The translations under genes were made by a program, and so were the position numbers. Shown one piece after another: positions 1 through 10,610 of a stretch of DNA of 64,000 bases. Position 1 is the stretch's first letter, and the number at the start of each line of letters is the position of its first letter. The DNA is taken from NCBI GenBank assembly GCA_963678705.1, contig OY783209.1:13888001-13952000 (forward strand), written 5' to 3'. The notes beneath the pieces were generated by a model. That model saw only the letters and a program-made list of their open reading frames with translations, had not been told where the DNA came from and made no database searches. Source of the DNA: Panorpa germanica (Eukaryota > Arthropoda > Insecta > Mecoptera > Panorpidae).

Positions 1-601
1 ACAGAGGTTTTAAACCTAACGCAGACCTGCCGATCGTGGATTTTTGAATCACCAAAACAATGTAAAAAACTAATATAACGAGTATTGTTGAAGATGAATA
101 ATATTCATTAAAAAAATCACGATCCGTACTAAAGATTACATCAATTTATTTTTTCATTTAAATATTTATATTTTGCAGATTTTAAAAAGTAAAATTCCAT
201 TAAGTTTTATACCCCTGCCATCCTTGCTAGTGTAAAGTTTATGACTTATACGATGCTAAGACAGAGGTTTTCAACCTAACGCAGACCTGCCGATCGTGGA
301 TTTTTGAATCACCAAAACAATGTAAAAAACTAATATAACGAGTATTGTTGAAGATGAATAATATTCATTAAAAAAATCACGATCCGTACTAAAGATTACA
401 TCTATTTATTTCTTCATTTAAATATTTATATTTTGCAGACTCTAAAATGTAGAATTCAATTAAGTTTTATACCCCTGCTAGTTTTAAGTTTATAACTCCG
501 GTCATAAATCATAAACCTACTCCGCTTTTAATTCAGCAGTGAACCGTCGTTGCAATGTCTGTAGCTCATAAAAAGGACCTTTCCTATGAACGACTGAATA
601 G
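1..601 (+). repeat. Two tandem 260-bp units plus flank, inverted copy downstream
   Basis: A unit beginning acagaggttttaaacct at position 1 recurs at 261, giving a 260-bp period, with only scattered differences. The second unit runs into a unique flank that ends near 601. The whole block recurs in reverse complement at 14514-15113. The flank reads, on the minus strand, as the end of a helix-turn-helix transposase fragment, so the tandem units are probably part of a transposon. The left end of the repeat lies outside the window. Confidence 0.85.
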
Positions 602-950
602 AGACTGTTGACTTCTTAATGTCTGTAGAAGCAGCAATCTTTCTCACTGATTTTCTTGGATTTCTAATGATTTCTTGATGAACTTGTACCACACGTTCTG
701 GCGTTGCGGTTGACGAAGACGGTCTAGGGTGCGGTCTATTAACTATTGTCTTTTCTTATCGGAATCTTTGAACCCACGACCATCGTTTAACCGTAGAATA
801 TTAAGGTGGGGACAGAATGCACGAATCAACGATTCACCACATTTCAAATATTGCTCCACTGAAAACTCATGGTTACTAACAAACCCGCAAAGAGGACACA
901 ACAGACGCAACCTCTCCCGCGCCCCTAGCCCCGCTAATAAAAGAGTAACG
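520..950 (-). pseudogene. Transposase helix-turn-helix fragment (Tc1/mariner-like)
   Basis: On the minus strand, between about 730 and 540, the sequence reads STATPERVVQVHQEI followed by NPRKSVRKIAASTDIKKST. This is the pattern of the second helix-turn-helix of insect mariner-type transposases (family pattern: ...P.RSVR.LA..L..S.ST...). No catalytic DDE/DDD part follows, because the frame runs into the 260-bp tandem units. Sequence up to 950 has no better explanation and may belong to the same remnant. The family assignment rests on pattern recognition only. Confidence 0.5.
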
Positions 951-1394
951 ATAATTTACACTTGAAATATTCCCGCTGGACACCATTTTTATCTGTGCCA
1001 CTAAATAGTTTAGTTCATTTTCGTTTGCGCTGGTTATCTTAAATTTTCAAAATTTGCCACTTACATCTCTTTGCCCCATATGAGGAGACGCCGCATATGA
1101 GGATTAATAAAGAAGCATTCGTTTGTCGATTGAATTATTTTTATTTGCTATGTTCGAACCACTATATGTCTAAACTTTCTTTAGTAGTTTAATGCCAACA
1201 AATGACGCTTTTTGGTACCTTAGTTTTTATTCATTTATTAAGTTTTTTAAGCGAGTTTTATTAATTTAATAATTGACGAAACAAAATATTGACATTAAAT
1301 TTTACGATAATTATGCAGTAAAATTCATTGAAATAGTGCAAAAATTGGAGAATAATTTGAGAAATGATCTTAACACAAAGTATTTTATTAGAAT

Positions 1395-1720
1395 AAACGT
1401 TCCAAGAGGATCGTGCTGACGTTAAATATGAGAAGAGATTTGAAAGTGTTAGAATATCAATCAGATTATACAGGGTGTGCGAAACGGAGATAGAAACATT
1501 GGAGCATATTAAGTTTTCATGTGAGAAAAAGGTAATAAGCAAAAAGAATATTGGGCAGTTATTAAAGGGTGGCAGAGAAGGGAAGAGGTGGATGGCGGAG
1601 ATAGAGAAAAGGAACGAAGAAAAAGAAGGAATAGCTGAGTAGAAACAGGAGCGAGAGTAGCAGGAGGAGCAAAGCAATAGCAGTAGCAGTTTTGTTTTTA
1701 ATAAATTTATATATATATGT
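1395..1720 (+). mobile_element. 3' end of a decayed non-LTR retrotransposon
   Basis: The plus strand encodes CRVCETEIETLEHIKFSC, the Cys-His motif that closes the reverse transcriptase protein of several insect LINEs (pattern C..C....ET..H....C). A lysine/glutamate-rich tail and a stop near 1640 follow. The sequence then becomes an AT-rich 3' UTR-like stretch. Only the last 80 or so codons are present. The related family also occurs on the minus strand at 18370-18960 and 45600-46530. Confidence 0.55.
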
Positions 1721-2735
1721 GGGATATAATTTAGGATTAGATATAATTAGTTTGTTTGAAATAGTAATTATATAGTAAAGAACTCTATAAAATAGGTTAG
1801 GAACATTGCTAATATTAAGTTATATTCAAATGTTACTAGCTTTGTTTTTGAAACGATTTGTGGACCCCTCTAACAGGTCACGACACACGTTCGCTTGCTA
1901 CGACATGCGATGATGCATGCGACAGGTCAGCGGCAGAAGATTGTAAAAATGGCGATAGTAGCAACATACACAGCTTGTATGGCAGTCATTAGTAAATTCG
2001 GGAAATGTAGTATTAACTAGTTGTTAATAACATTAAGAATTAGAATCCGTTAACAATATTACTAGTTGTAATATTTGTTGTTGAATAATATTGTTGTGAA
2101 CTATTTTTATATATGTGAGTTATTTTTGTAATATAATTTCTTTGAAAAATAATTAATTGAACTTTATTTTTAATAAGCTAAATTGTAATGGGGGCTCAAC
2201 TAAGGATTGAAATAAGATCAAAACAGCTAAAACCACAGCTGGTAATCTAGCTAACACCCACTAAGGTGTAACGTAGACCCACAATTGGAAACGTCAACAA
2301 GGATAGGATTATTGTCACCCCACAATATATATAAATATTCATATATTTATATATATAAATATAATTTATATATATAAATTTATATATTTATATAAATTTA
2401 TATATATTCCTGTTTCCTTTGGAAGGAGTGAGAATGTTTAGATTTAATAAAGATCAAAATTGAATTAAGTTACGGCACAAGAATGTAGTGCCAAATGGTA
2501 AAAACATTAAAAATAAATTTAAAAAAATATATAGAACAAGTCACAGCAAAGTGACGGATTGCACTTTACTTCTTATTCGTGAATTCTTAACCATAGAAAA
2601 CATGATGAAATGAGGTAAAGATATTACCTTCGGCGGTACTAAAATACGTCGCTTACTCTTGACGCTTAAATTAAAAAAGCGATTATTTTTATCAAACTAT
2701 GTGTATATTTATATTATAATTGTTAATTTTTGCAG
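1721..2735. other. Non-coding AT-rich stretch with low-complexity block
   Basis: I see no gene here. At 2325-2408 there is an A/T-only block of short palindromes (tatataaat variants). If CRAL-TRIO gene 1 has the same structure as its paralogue, this stretch and what lies left of it would be its third intron. Confidence 0.5.
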
Positions 2736-4445
2736 CAAGCACTTGGACTTCAAATTAAATCAATGCATTTGGTATGCCCTCCAGAATCAGCCAAAGAATT
2801 TTTACAAATAGTAAAATCGGTTTTTGTAAAAAATACTCAGGTAAGAAGTTAGTTAATACAATATAAAATAAAGCAGATTAAGTAAATATTAGTAGTTCAA
2901 AGTTCCATTTACGTACCAATATACCTTTACCTTTATACCATTTTTAACGTCAAATTAACCCGATACAAAATATTAGATTTATTTGACTTAAAATCTTCGA
3001 TTTTTCTTTTAAAATGAAAAAATTACAATTCCTGAAAATTTATAAGTAGAGCTGATGGATTTTAACAAATAGAAATTATTTTACAACGCTTTATTTAAAA
3101 ATAGTAATGCCTCAAAATTCCTTGGACGCGGACGCAGGCAGCTGCTGATATACGCTCTCTCTCTCTCACACTGAAACTTATCTACAGCACTTTTCACTCA
3201 CCTGGCAGGTAGAATGTCCCACCGAAATTATCTGTATTTTTTAAAATATTTATTTTTAATTATAAATAATATCCTGTTAAAATTTCAACGTGCCTCATTT
3301 GCAGACATTTTGTCAAAATTTTTGTAAAATAATTTTGCAAGCACTTGGCAAAGTTTAAGACCCGCTATTATTGGTCCAACCTATACAAATAGCAATAAAG
3401 TAAACACAATCTAGATCTATTTAATCTAAAAAGGATTCTAATTTGCTTGAAATCGTATTCATCTATGATTGTATAAATAATTACTACAGAGTGATTAAAG
3501 TAAGTAAATTAACTTATTCTTAATGGCAATCGGTTGAAAAATCGGTTTTCCTTTTTGGTACGTGACAAAACAAAATGAACAAAAGGAGCAGAAACGGAAA
3601 AAAATGTATCTTATTAACAGCGTAAACGAAACGAAACGTAAAAACCCAATGGACCTACCAAATATGGTGTAGGTTCCATATAGGTTCCATATGCACTAAA
3701 TATTAATGTAATAGGTTAAGTCAAAGAGTGAGTCATCGGTGGATGGCAAGCTCGCATGTCATATTTATATATATTCTAAAAATTTGATTAATGTCCTTCG
3801 AGGACAGATTGTAAATTATGTATGTTGTAAAATAAAGAAAAAAAAAATCAACAGCAACGAACAGAATAATATAAGTTCCTAGTCTGTTACATGATAAGCC
3901 TTTAACCTCAAAGATTTTTAGTAATCAAAAATGAGATATTTTTCGAATAACACAAAAAAGGGTTTTAGTTATGTAATGCTATATTTAACATAATGTTAAC
4001 CGCGCTTAACATAGTTATATATATTTAAGGCATGATTGAGTTAAAAAAAAATTACCTTATTTACATAAATATATTATGTTAATATAGATACATTAGATGA
4101 TTTAGATTACATTAGAGGAATTAAAATAAACTTTTTATTGCTAACAGAGCTGGTATTAGCTAATGGTAATGGTACAAATATTTATTTTGTTTCTCAGTTT
4201 GTAATCCATGAAGACTTAGCATCTCTTCACCGCTCCGTCGAACCAGCGTTGTTGCCGAGGAAACTTGGAGGAAAACAAAACGATGTTGATCAAGTGCAGG
4301 GTAAGCAAAACTTCATTTTAAATTACATATATTTGTTGTTATAATTTTAAAAATATCAATATATCCTCTAGGCACATGGTTAAAGAAGTTAAATGACTGG
4401 CGTCAATGGTTCCTCGAGGAAGACAGGAAATACCAAGCAGTTTGA
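2736..4445 (+). CDS. CRAL-TRIO (alpha-tocopherol transfer-like) protein, gene 1, 3' exons only
   Basis: Three exons match exons 4-6 of the complete paralogue at 15737-21450 in size and phase: 2736-2840 (105 nt, starts QALGLQIKSMHLVC), 4198-4300 (103 nt, starts FVIHEDLASLHRSVEP) and 4372-4445 (74 nt, ends EEDRKYQAV and TGA). Introns are GT-AG; the last is 71 bp. CRAL-TRIO/SEC14 proteins carry a small hydrophobic ligand in a cytosolic lipid-binding pocket, and these exons encode the C-terminal half of that fold. The exons for the N-terminal helices and first half of the pocket were not found between 1 and 2735, so they lie to the left or are lost. No frame break is seen in these three exons. 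The copia insertion starts 186 bp past the stop. Confidence 0.85.
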
Positions 4446-4630
4446 ACGTTACTGGCACGAAGCTCTCAAATGATTCAAAAAATATAAAGCATAAAGTAAA
4501 CTTTCAAATTTACATTTTTTTAAATTAATCTCAATAGATTATATACTTTGATGATTTCTTGTTTGTGTATTTTATTGCAAAATCAATGAAAATATATTTT
4601 ATGCATACAATATTTCTGTTTATTATAAAT

Positions 4631-4979
4631 TGTTGTAATTATAAGTAAATAATTAGTTTTGTATTCACCGCCAATTATAAATATATATGTGTTATCATAG
4701 TATAGTAAGTTACCAGTGTAGATATTATTGTAGATACCAACGTAGTACCAGCACTAGGAACACACGAGCCATCTGAGATTGGTAACATTAACTAATAGTA
4801 CCGGGAGTGCTTCGTCATGTCGTACGAAGTCAAGTTGACTGGTTGAATCCAAACGTTATACAGATAGGACGCTCTTTGTGAAGCCAGTGCTAATACTACA
4901 TATAGAATACTTTTTAATTAAACATACATCTTTTAATTCATTATCTTTTATTCAATCTCTGCAAGGATAGTTCCCAACA
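4631..4979 (+). repeat. 5' LTR of the copia element
   Basis: This 349-bp direct repeat is paired with 8932-9280; I found no difference reading the two side by side. The ends are TGTTG...CAACA. A TATAAATA stretch near 4676 is a possible core promoter. Confidence 0.95.
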
Positions 4980-4993
4980 GGTTATGGGCCCAG
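4980..4993 (+). other. Copia primer-binding site
   Basis: Directly after the LTR comes ggttatgggcccag. As I recall it, this is the primer site of Drosophila copia, which pairs with an internal part of initiator Met tRNA rather than the tRNA 3' end. Confidence 0.75.
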
Positions 4994-5361
4994 ATTACGA
5001 TCTTCTGCAACATCGATTAAAAGATATATTACAAGATATCAGGGTTTTGAGAAAAAAGTGAGGCAGCCATCTTGAAGCAAACGGAGGTGATATTAATAAG
5101 TCCACATTTGCTTGTGAGACTATTTAGACATTAATATTGTGTTTGTGGTGAAGGAAAAGTGATATTAATAAGTTCATCGAAACTATTTTGAAATTAATAT
5201 ACTTTTTGGGCTGAAAAACGGTAACATTAATAAGTCCACACGTGCTTGTGAGACTATTTAGAAATTAATGAAAGGATTGTGTTCGAACATCAAGATTAAT
5301 AAGTCCTCGTGTGTGAGAGACTATTTAGACATTAAGATTGTGCTCGATCGACAAGATTAAG

Positions 5362-8300
5362 ATGACCAACAGTATTAGCATCGTTAAGTTTGGTGGTAAG
5401 AACTACCAGCAATGGAAATTTCAAATGAAGTGCATATTGAAATCAAAGGGTGTGTACGAGTGTACAACAGGCACCGAAGTTAAACCAGGGGTTAACGCAA
5501 CAGCTGATTTAGAAACGTGGATTCAAAAGGATGCAACGGCGATGTGCATCATAACCAGCTCGATGGAACTACAGCAAATAACGCTAATCGAAAATTGTGA
5601 ATCGGCCAAGGAGATAATGGACAAACTTAGCTCTATTTATGAGATGAAATCAGAAACGAACAAGATGTTAGTACACGAGAGGTTTCATCAATACAAAATG
5701 GCACTCAACGAGACGATGGTGCAACATATTTCGAAAGTGGAAAATCTTGGCAAGCAGATACGGGAGTCAGGTGATACTCTCAGTGATACTGCAATCATGA
5801 CTAAAGTATTGAGTACGCTACCATCCAAGTATCGTAACTTTAGGCAAGCATGGTTGTCAGTGGAGGATTCGAAACAGAACATGGCCAACTTAACTGGACG
5901 TTTGTTGGATGAAGAGGCGAATCTCATGAAATATGAAGAAGAAGAAGAAGTCGCTCTAACAACTACTAGGGCAGTACATACAGAAAGAAGGCAGATTAAT
6001 AAGAAAATTGTGACGTGCTTCAAATGTAACCGGAAGGGTCACTATGCGAGGGATTGCAGAACAGTGATGTACAGTAGAAGAAATAAGCAAAATGTCTCAT
6101 GCTTTAAATGTAATCGTAAGGGTCATTACGCGAGAGATTGCAAGAGAATAACGAATCAATACGAAGAAGAACCACATCAAAGTAATCACGGAGCCTTCAA
6201 CGCAGAAATATGCAACCAGACTATCAGTAAAGAAGGTTGGATCCTGGATAGCGGAGCTTCAACCCATATGACATATAAACGGGAATTCTTTAATACGTTT
6301 AGTGACTGTAAGGGACTCACCGTCAAACTAGGCAATAATGAAGAAGTACCTGTGGAAGGCATCGGCACAGTAAAGATTAAGAAATTAATTAAAGGTAGAA
6401 GCGTGGATGGATTGATTACAAATGTCTGGTATATACCCAAGCTAAGGAAGAACTTATTATCTGAAGGAGTGATAACTAAAAAAGGGATGAAAATAGTTAA
6501 GCAAAACGAGACAGCTGAAATATACGACCGTGGAATGTTAGTAGCCAGTGCAATCCGAGAATCAAATAATTTGTATAAGCTACAAATCGAAACTGTAATT
6601 ACCATGGAAGCACATACTACAGTAAGGTCAAATCTTCAAGTCTGGCACGAAAGATTGGGACATCTGAATGTTAAGACTCTTTGCGAAATGGTTTCGAAAG
6701 GGTTAGTGGAAGGAGTGGATATTGAAAATACCAATGAATTCTTCTGTGAAGGCTGTCAGCAAGGAAAACAACAGAAGTTGAAATTCGAGAAACAAACCAA
6801 AACAGTGAGAAGACCTGGTGAAATCATACACAGTGATGTGTCCGGCCCAATGTCTGAACCATCTGTAAGTGGTTGTAGGTACTATGTACTATTCAAAGAT
6901 GACCATACTGGTTTTAGAATGGTTTGGTTTATTAAACACAAGACAGACGTTTTATCATGTTTTCAAAAATACGTAAAGATATGTGAAAATAAATTTGGAT
7001 ACAGACCGCAAATTCTGAGAGTTGACAACGGGAAAGAATACTGCAACCGTGAGTTTCAAAGTTATCTTTCAAACAAAGGCATTCTAATGGAAACTACAGC
7101 ACCATATACTCCAGAACAAAACGGAAGATCTGAACGTGATAACAGAACGATTATGGAAAGTGCACGATCAATGCTTTACGCAAGCAAGAAACCAATGTAC
7201 CTGTGGGCAGAGGCTGTAAATACAGCAGTATACATACTCAACAGAACGGCAACTAGACAGATTACAGATTCAACACCATATGAAGCCTGGATGAAAAAGA
7301 AACCGAACTTGAGCCATAGCAAAACTTTTGGTTGTGACGCATTCATGCATATTCCAGATGCACTTAGAACGAAGCTGGAAAGTAAAAGTAAGAAATTAAT
7401 ATTCGTGGGTTATGAAAAGGAATCGACAAATTACAGACTGTTTGACCCAACCACAAAGAAAATCAAAGTATCGAGAAATGTGACATTCAACGAAAATAAC
7501 AACTTAGACAGAGAAAACCCAACACAGATGTCGGAAATAGCAATTGAAAAGGAAAAAGGGGAGATCAACAATCAAGAAGAAGTGATTGAAAATGAGACCA
7601 CAGAATTAAGGATTGAAACTGAAGTCGACCAGGTAAATCGACCGAGACGTAATACGAGAAAACCAATACGTTATACCGAAGCCAACATTGTTGAAGCGGA
7701 AATATTAAACTCGTATGAAGAGGCGTTAAAGAGTGAAAATGGAACAGAATGGCAAGAGGCCATAGACGCAGAACTATTGCAAGAAGATGTGAAACAAGTA
7801 TTAGATTGGCTTGAAAATCACAGTGAAGTTTTTATTAAGAATAATACAGAAATTAGCAGAAAGATACAGGAGGCAAAAGTATTTCAAAAGTCACATAAAC
7901 ATTTTGAAAATATTGCTAAGAACACATACACGAAAGCTGAGAGATTACTAACAGCAGTTGAAGAACTAACACAGACCAGTGAATGCAACGTACAGGAAAT
8001 TCACTCTGTAGCTCAGGAACTAGGAGAGAAGCTACAACAAGAAATAAGGTCTATGGGAAATATAGACTCTACAGGCTCGATGTCAGCCGTAGAAGGAGCT
8101 GTGGAACGACTTCCTAAACAGCGTGGAGAACTTGAGGAATTCTGGGACACAAGAAAAATGCGACTTGATTTATGTTTAAGGCTACGACTATTTGAACGAG
8201 ATGCACTGGATGCATGTTTCCAACTGGATATGTGGACTGAAGAACTGCAGCACAGCGAGTTATCTCACGATGTGCAAAAAGCGAAGGAACTTATCCTGCT

Positions 8301-8865
8301 ACACAATGAAAGGGTCAGTCAAATGCAAAACACGACGTTCCAGGTTTTGCAACAGGGACAAGAACTTACGCGGCTTATTGAATCTTCAGGAGTTTGTGTC
8401 ATTGCAGATGCACAAACTATGGTACAGGTGCTGCTAGAACTTCTCCATGAACGCGAAATGAATATAGTAAATTTAGCCAAGATGAAGCGTGTTAAATTAG
8501 AGCAATGTATACAACTGAGTCAGGTTCAAAAGGACGCCGAGAAAATAATTAGGACCAGAAAACGAGAAGCTGTGTTACTAACAAGTTTCACAGTACCCAA
8601 CAGTTCGCAAGATGCAGAACAATTTAGAGAAGGTGACACAAATTATGGAATGTATACGGAAGATATCTCTGATGCTGACTACGCCAATGCCGGAGACGCA
8701 AGAAATGTCTTAACGTTATGCAAGGGAGCTAAAACGCGGAACAGCAAACGTCAAGCATCAGTAGGACCATCAAGTATTGAAATTAACAGAAGTGTTAAAT
8801 GTGAAGGACAATTAAATATAGACAATCAAAGTGCCTTTACACCTATAATAATATCAGTGATTTAA
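5362..8865 (+). CDS. Chimeric Gag-protease-integrase-Trio spectrin repeat polyprotein
   Basis: Single open frame; the first ATG is at 5362, giving 1167 aa (the frame itself is open from 5338). Domains, numbered from that ATG: copia Gag (UBN2-type) about 1-200; two CCHC knuckles CFKCNRKGHYARDC from Cys219 and Cys247; aspartic protease DSG from Asp296; GAG-pre-integrase motif WHERLGHLN at 428; integrase catalytic triad Asp492, Asp555, Glu591 (D-x62-D-x35-E). Copia sequence stops after EWQEAIDAEL near residue 805. Residues about 807-1090 then read like spectrin repeats of Trio/Kalirin, for example NTYTKAERLLTAVEELTQTS and LRLRLFERDALDA. After about 1091 copia RNase H fragments return (ISDADYANAGDA, KRQASV, DNQSA) with pieces missing, to a TAA. 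No reverse transcriptase YVDD box is present. The Trio match is from memory of the family, not a search. Confidence 0.88.
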   Translation: MTNSISIVKFGGKNYQQWKFQMKCILKSKGVYECTTGTEVKPGVNATADLETWIQKDATAMCIITSSMELQQITLIENCESAKEIMDKLSSIYEMKSETNKMLVHERFHQYKMALNETMVQHISKVENLGKQIRESGDTLSDTAIMTKVLSTLPSKYRNFRQAWLSVEDSKQNMANLTGRLLDEEANLMKYEEEEEVALTTTRAVHTERRQINKKIVTCFKCNRKGHYARDCRTVMYSRRNKQNVSCFKCNRKGHYARDCKRITNQYEEEPHQSNHGAFNAEICNQTISKEGWILDSGASTHMTYKREFFNTFSDCKGLTVKLGNNEEVPVEGIGTVKIKKLIKGRSVDGLITNVWYIPKLRKNLLSEGVITKKGMKIVKQNETAEIYDRGMLVASAIRESNNLYKLQIETVITMEAHTTVRSNLQVWHERLGHLNVKTLCEMVSKGLVEGVDIENTNEFFCEGCQQGKQQKLKFEKQTKTVRRPGEIIHSDVSGPMSEPSVSGCRYYVLFKDDHTGFRMVWFIKHKTDVLSCFQKYVKICENKFGYRPQILRVDNGKEYCNREFQSYLSNKGILMETTAPYTPEQNGRSERDNRTIMESARSMLYASKKPMYLWAEAVNTAVYILNRTATRQITDSTPYEAWMKKKPNLSHSKTFGCDAFMHIPDALRTKLESKSKKLIFVGYEKESTNYRLFDPTTKKIKVSRNVTFNENNNLDRENPTQMSEIAIEKEKGEINNQEEVIENETTELRIETEVDQVNRPRRNTRKPIRYTEANIVEAEILNSYEEALKSENGTEWQEAIDAELLQEDVKQVLDWLENHSEVFIKNNTEISRKIQEAKVFQKSHKHFENIAKNTYTKAERLLTAVEELTQTSECNVQEIHSVAQELGEKLQQEIRSMGNIDSTGSMSAVEGAVERLPKQRGELEEFWDTRKMRLDLCLRLRLFERDALDACFQLDMWTEELQHSELSHDVQKAKELILLHNERVSQMQNTTFQVLQQGQELTRLIESSGVCVIADAQTMVQVLLELLHEREMNIVNLAKMKRVKLEQCIQLSQVQKDAEKIIRTRKREAVLLTSFTVPNSSQDAEQFREGDTNYGMYTEDISDADYANAGDARNVLTLCKGAKTRNSKRQASVGPSSIEINRSVKCEGQLNIDNQSAFTPIIISVI

Positions 8866-8919
8866 TATGTGTCAAAGACTGTTTAGATTTAAGCACTTTT
8901 CTATTTATAATGAGCTGTG

Positions 8920-8931
8920 AATATGGGGGCG
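8920..8931 (+). other. Polypurine tract of the copia element
   Basis: A short purine run (tatgggggcg) abuts the start of the 3' LTR, where plus-strand DNA synthesis is primed in LTR elements. Confidence 0.6.
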
Positions 8932-9280
8932 TGTTGTAATTATAAGTAAATAATTAGTTTTGTATTCACCGCCAATTATAAATATATATGTGTTATCATA
9001 GTATAGTAAGTTACCAGTGTAGATATTATTGTAGATACCAACGTAGTACCAGCACTAGGAACACACGAGCCATCTGAGATTGGTAACATTAACTAATAGT
9101 ACCGGGAGTGCTTCGTCATGTCGTACGAAGTCAAGTTGACTGGTTGAATCCAAACGTTATACAGATAGGACGCTCTTTGTGAAGCCAGTGCTAATACTAC
9201 ATATAGAATACTTTTTAATTAAACATACATCTTTTAATTCATTATCTTTTATTCAATCTCTGCAAGGATAGTTCCCAACA
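8932..9280 (+). repeat. 3' LTR of the copia element
   Basis: Partner of 4631-4979, same length and, as read by eye, same sequence. The target duplication TAAAT follows at 9281-9285. Confidence 0.95.
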
Positions 9281-9285
9281 TAAAT

Positions 9286-9930
9286 GATTAGAAACAAATA
9301 ATTTTTATTTATACTAATTTTATATTGGATTTATATTTATTAGATTGTGATGGATCTGTTTTAAGAGTTTTTATATAAAAATATAATTATAGAAAAAGGT
9401 AATTTGTGCAGGAACAAAACATCCGATACAAAGTAATAATTTTTCGATATTTTATAAAACTCCAAATATCTTAAATGGAGAGATTTTTATAGGTGAGAAA
9501 TTTTAATAATCAGGCAAGCCAGTTCATCTTGATCTAGTTCATCTCCCCTATAATATGAAATGAACTTATGTAACCTTTGCAATATGTACTAATATTTTAC
9601 AAATACATTATAAATATGTTTCTTTGTCGGTTATAAGAAGTACTATAAACTCACCAGAAATACAACGCCTGAAATAAACTACTATTCGTACATGTAAATT
9701 TCTATGAATACCAAATACAAAAATTAATAGCGAGAAAGTTGCTAATGTAACAAATTTTTAAATAAATAATTATTATTAATTTTTATATGTAGAACATACT
9801 CGTATATTTTCTTATAATTTAATTTAAGATAACGTGAGAATATGAATTTGAGAATTGAATGAAGTTTTGATTAGTGTTGGTTTAGCGAAAAGCTACGTTT
9901 TTGTGTTATATCTTTTGATATATAGACTAA
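9286..9930. other. AT-rich stretch without recognisable feature
   Basis: Nothing beyond short spurious open frames. It is the pre-insertion flank of the copia element and former 3' flank of CRAL-TRIO gene 1. Confidence 0.5.
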
Positions 9931-10610
9931 ATGGGCATGTGTCCTATGTCTTAATTTCTATAAAAGTGTACTATATATTGATAAAGTGGGTTACTAGAAC
10001 CTCAAATGGCCAATTATTTTTTAATAACTCCTTATATGTTAGGAGATATTAACAATTAAAAAAGTCATTTTGTCTCTTTAATTATTAAAGGGATTCAACG
10101 TTGTATACATTCCAAATGCATGTGACATCGCAACCGCTGCCATCCTTACAGCTCATAAATCTCTGCTATATGTATTTATATATCAAAATATCAAATATTA
10201 CTTATAGCTATTTCATAGTAATAATAATAATAATAATAGTAATAATAGAGCAAGAAGGCTGAATAAAAAATATTTCAAGGAACAATAAAATTTCAATATT
10301 ATGTCTGCCTTAGCAGGGTTAAATAAAATAAAAAGTTATTATTCTTTGACTTGACTTGATTATTTGACTACCAACAGCTACAAAACATTACCACAGCACT
10401 GACCTACTCAACAAATAACTGACCTATACAATACATTTTCACGTCATACAAATATGGCCGACCATTTCTAGCGCTAAAACTACAATTCAAACTTTTAATT
10501 GCTATATCTCTGTCAACATTTAGATATTTAACATTCAATACACATTTATTAACATCAATTTCAATCAACAATTGAAAAATCGACCACAAAAAATGAGGAC
10601 ACAAGCCCAT
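9931..10610. mobile_element. MITE, family with TIR atgggcttgtgtcc, long copy
   Basis: The termini are inverted: atgggcatgtgtcct at 9931 and aggacacaagcccat ending at 10610. The outer parts match a shorter copy at 38932-39276 (for example the shared aaagtgtactatatattgat). The middle (about 10140-10450) is absent from the short copy. It contains an AAT microsatellite (10220-10245) next to a LINE-tail-like stretch, suggesting a nested insertion. No protein is encoded. Confidence 0.75.

Larger units (their letters stand above)
4631..9280 (+). mobile_element. Copia-type LTR retrotransposon carrying a captured Trio-like segment
   Basis: The element is 4650 bp, with 349-bp LTRs at both ends that I read as identical, each starting TGTTG and ending CAACA. 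The 5-bp target duplication TAAAT lies at 4626-4630 and 9281-9285. A primer site matching the copia/tRNA-iMet type follows the left LTR, and a G-rich polypurine tract precedes the right one. One long open frame fills the interior. It has Gag, zinc knuckles, protease and integrase, but the reverse transcriptase and most of RNase H are replaced by a spectrin-repeat segment. It must therefore have moved with enzymes from another copia. Identical LTRs imply a recent insertion. Confidence 0.93.

Noticed and set aside
4980-5361. Repeated attaataagt...gtgagactatttaga phrases before the copia ORF
   Set aside because: A short imperfect repeat in the retroelement leader; no evidence for a regulatory role beyond its position.
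5688-6605. Minus-strand frames of 111 and 139 codons
   Set aside because: They are antisense shadows of the copia Gag and protease region.
8192-8437. Overlapping plus frame inside the Trio-like segment
   Set aside because: Shadow of the long chimeric frame; no independent coding signal.
2736-9280. A link between the CRAL-TRIO genes and the Trio-like copia insert (Trio itself has a SEC14/CRAL-TRIO domain)
   Set aside because: The local genes are small lipid-transfer proteins with their own stop codons; proximity to the element looks coincidental.
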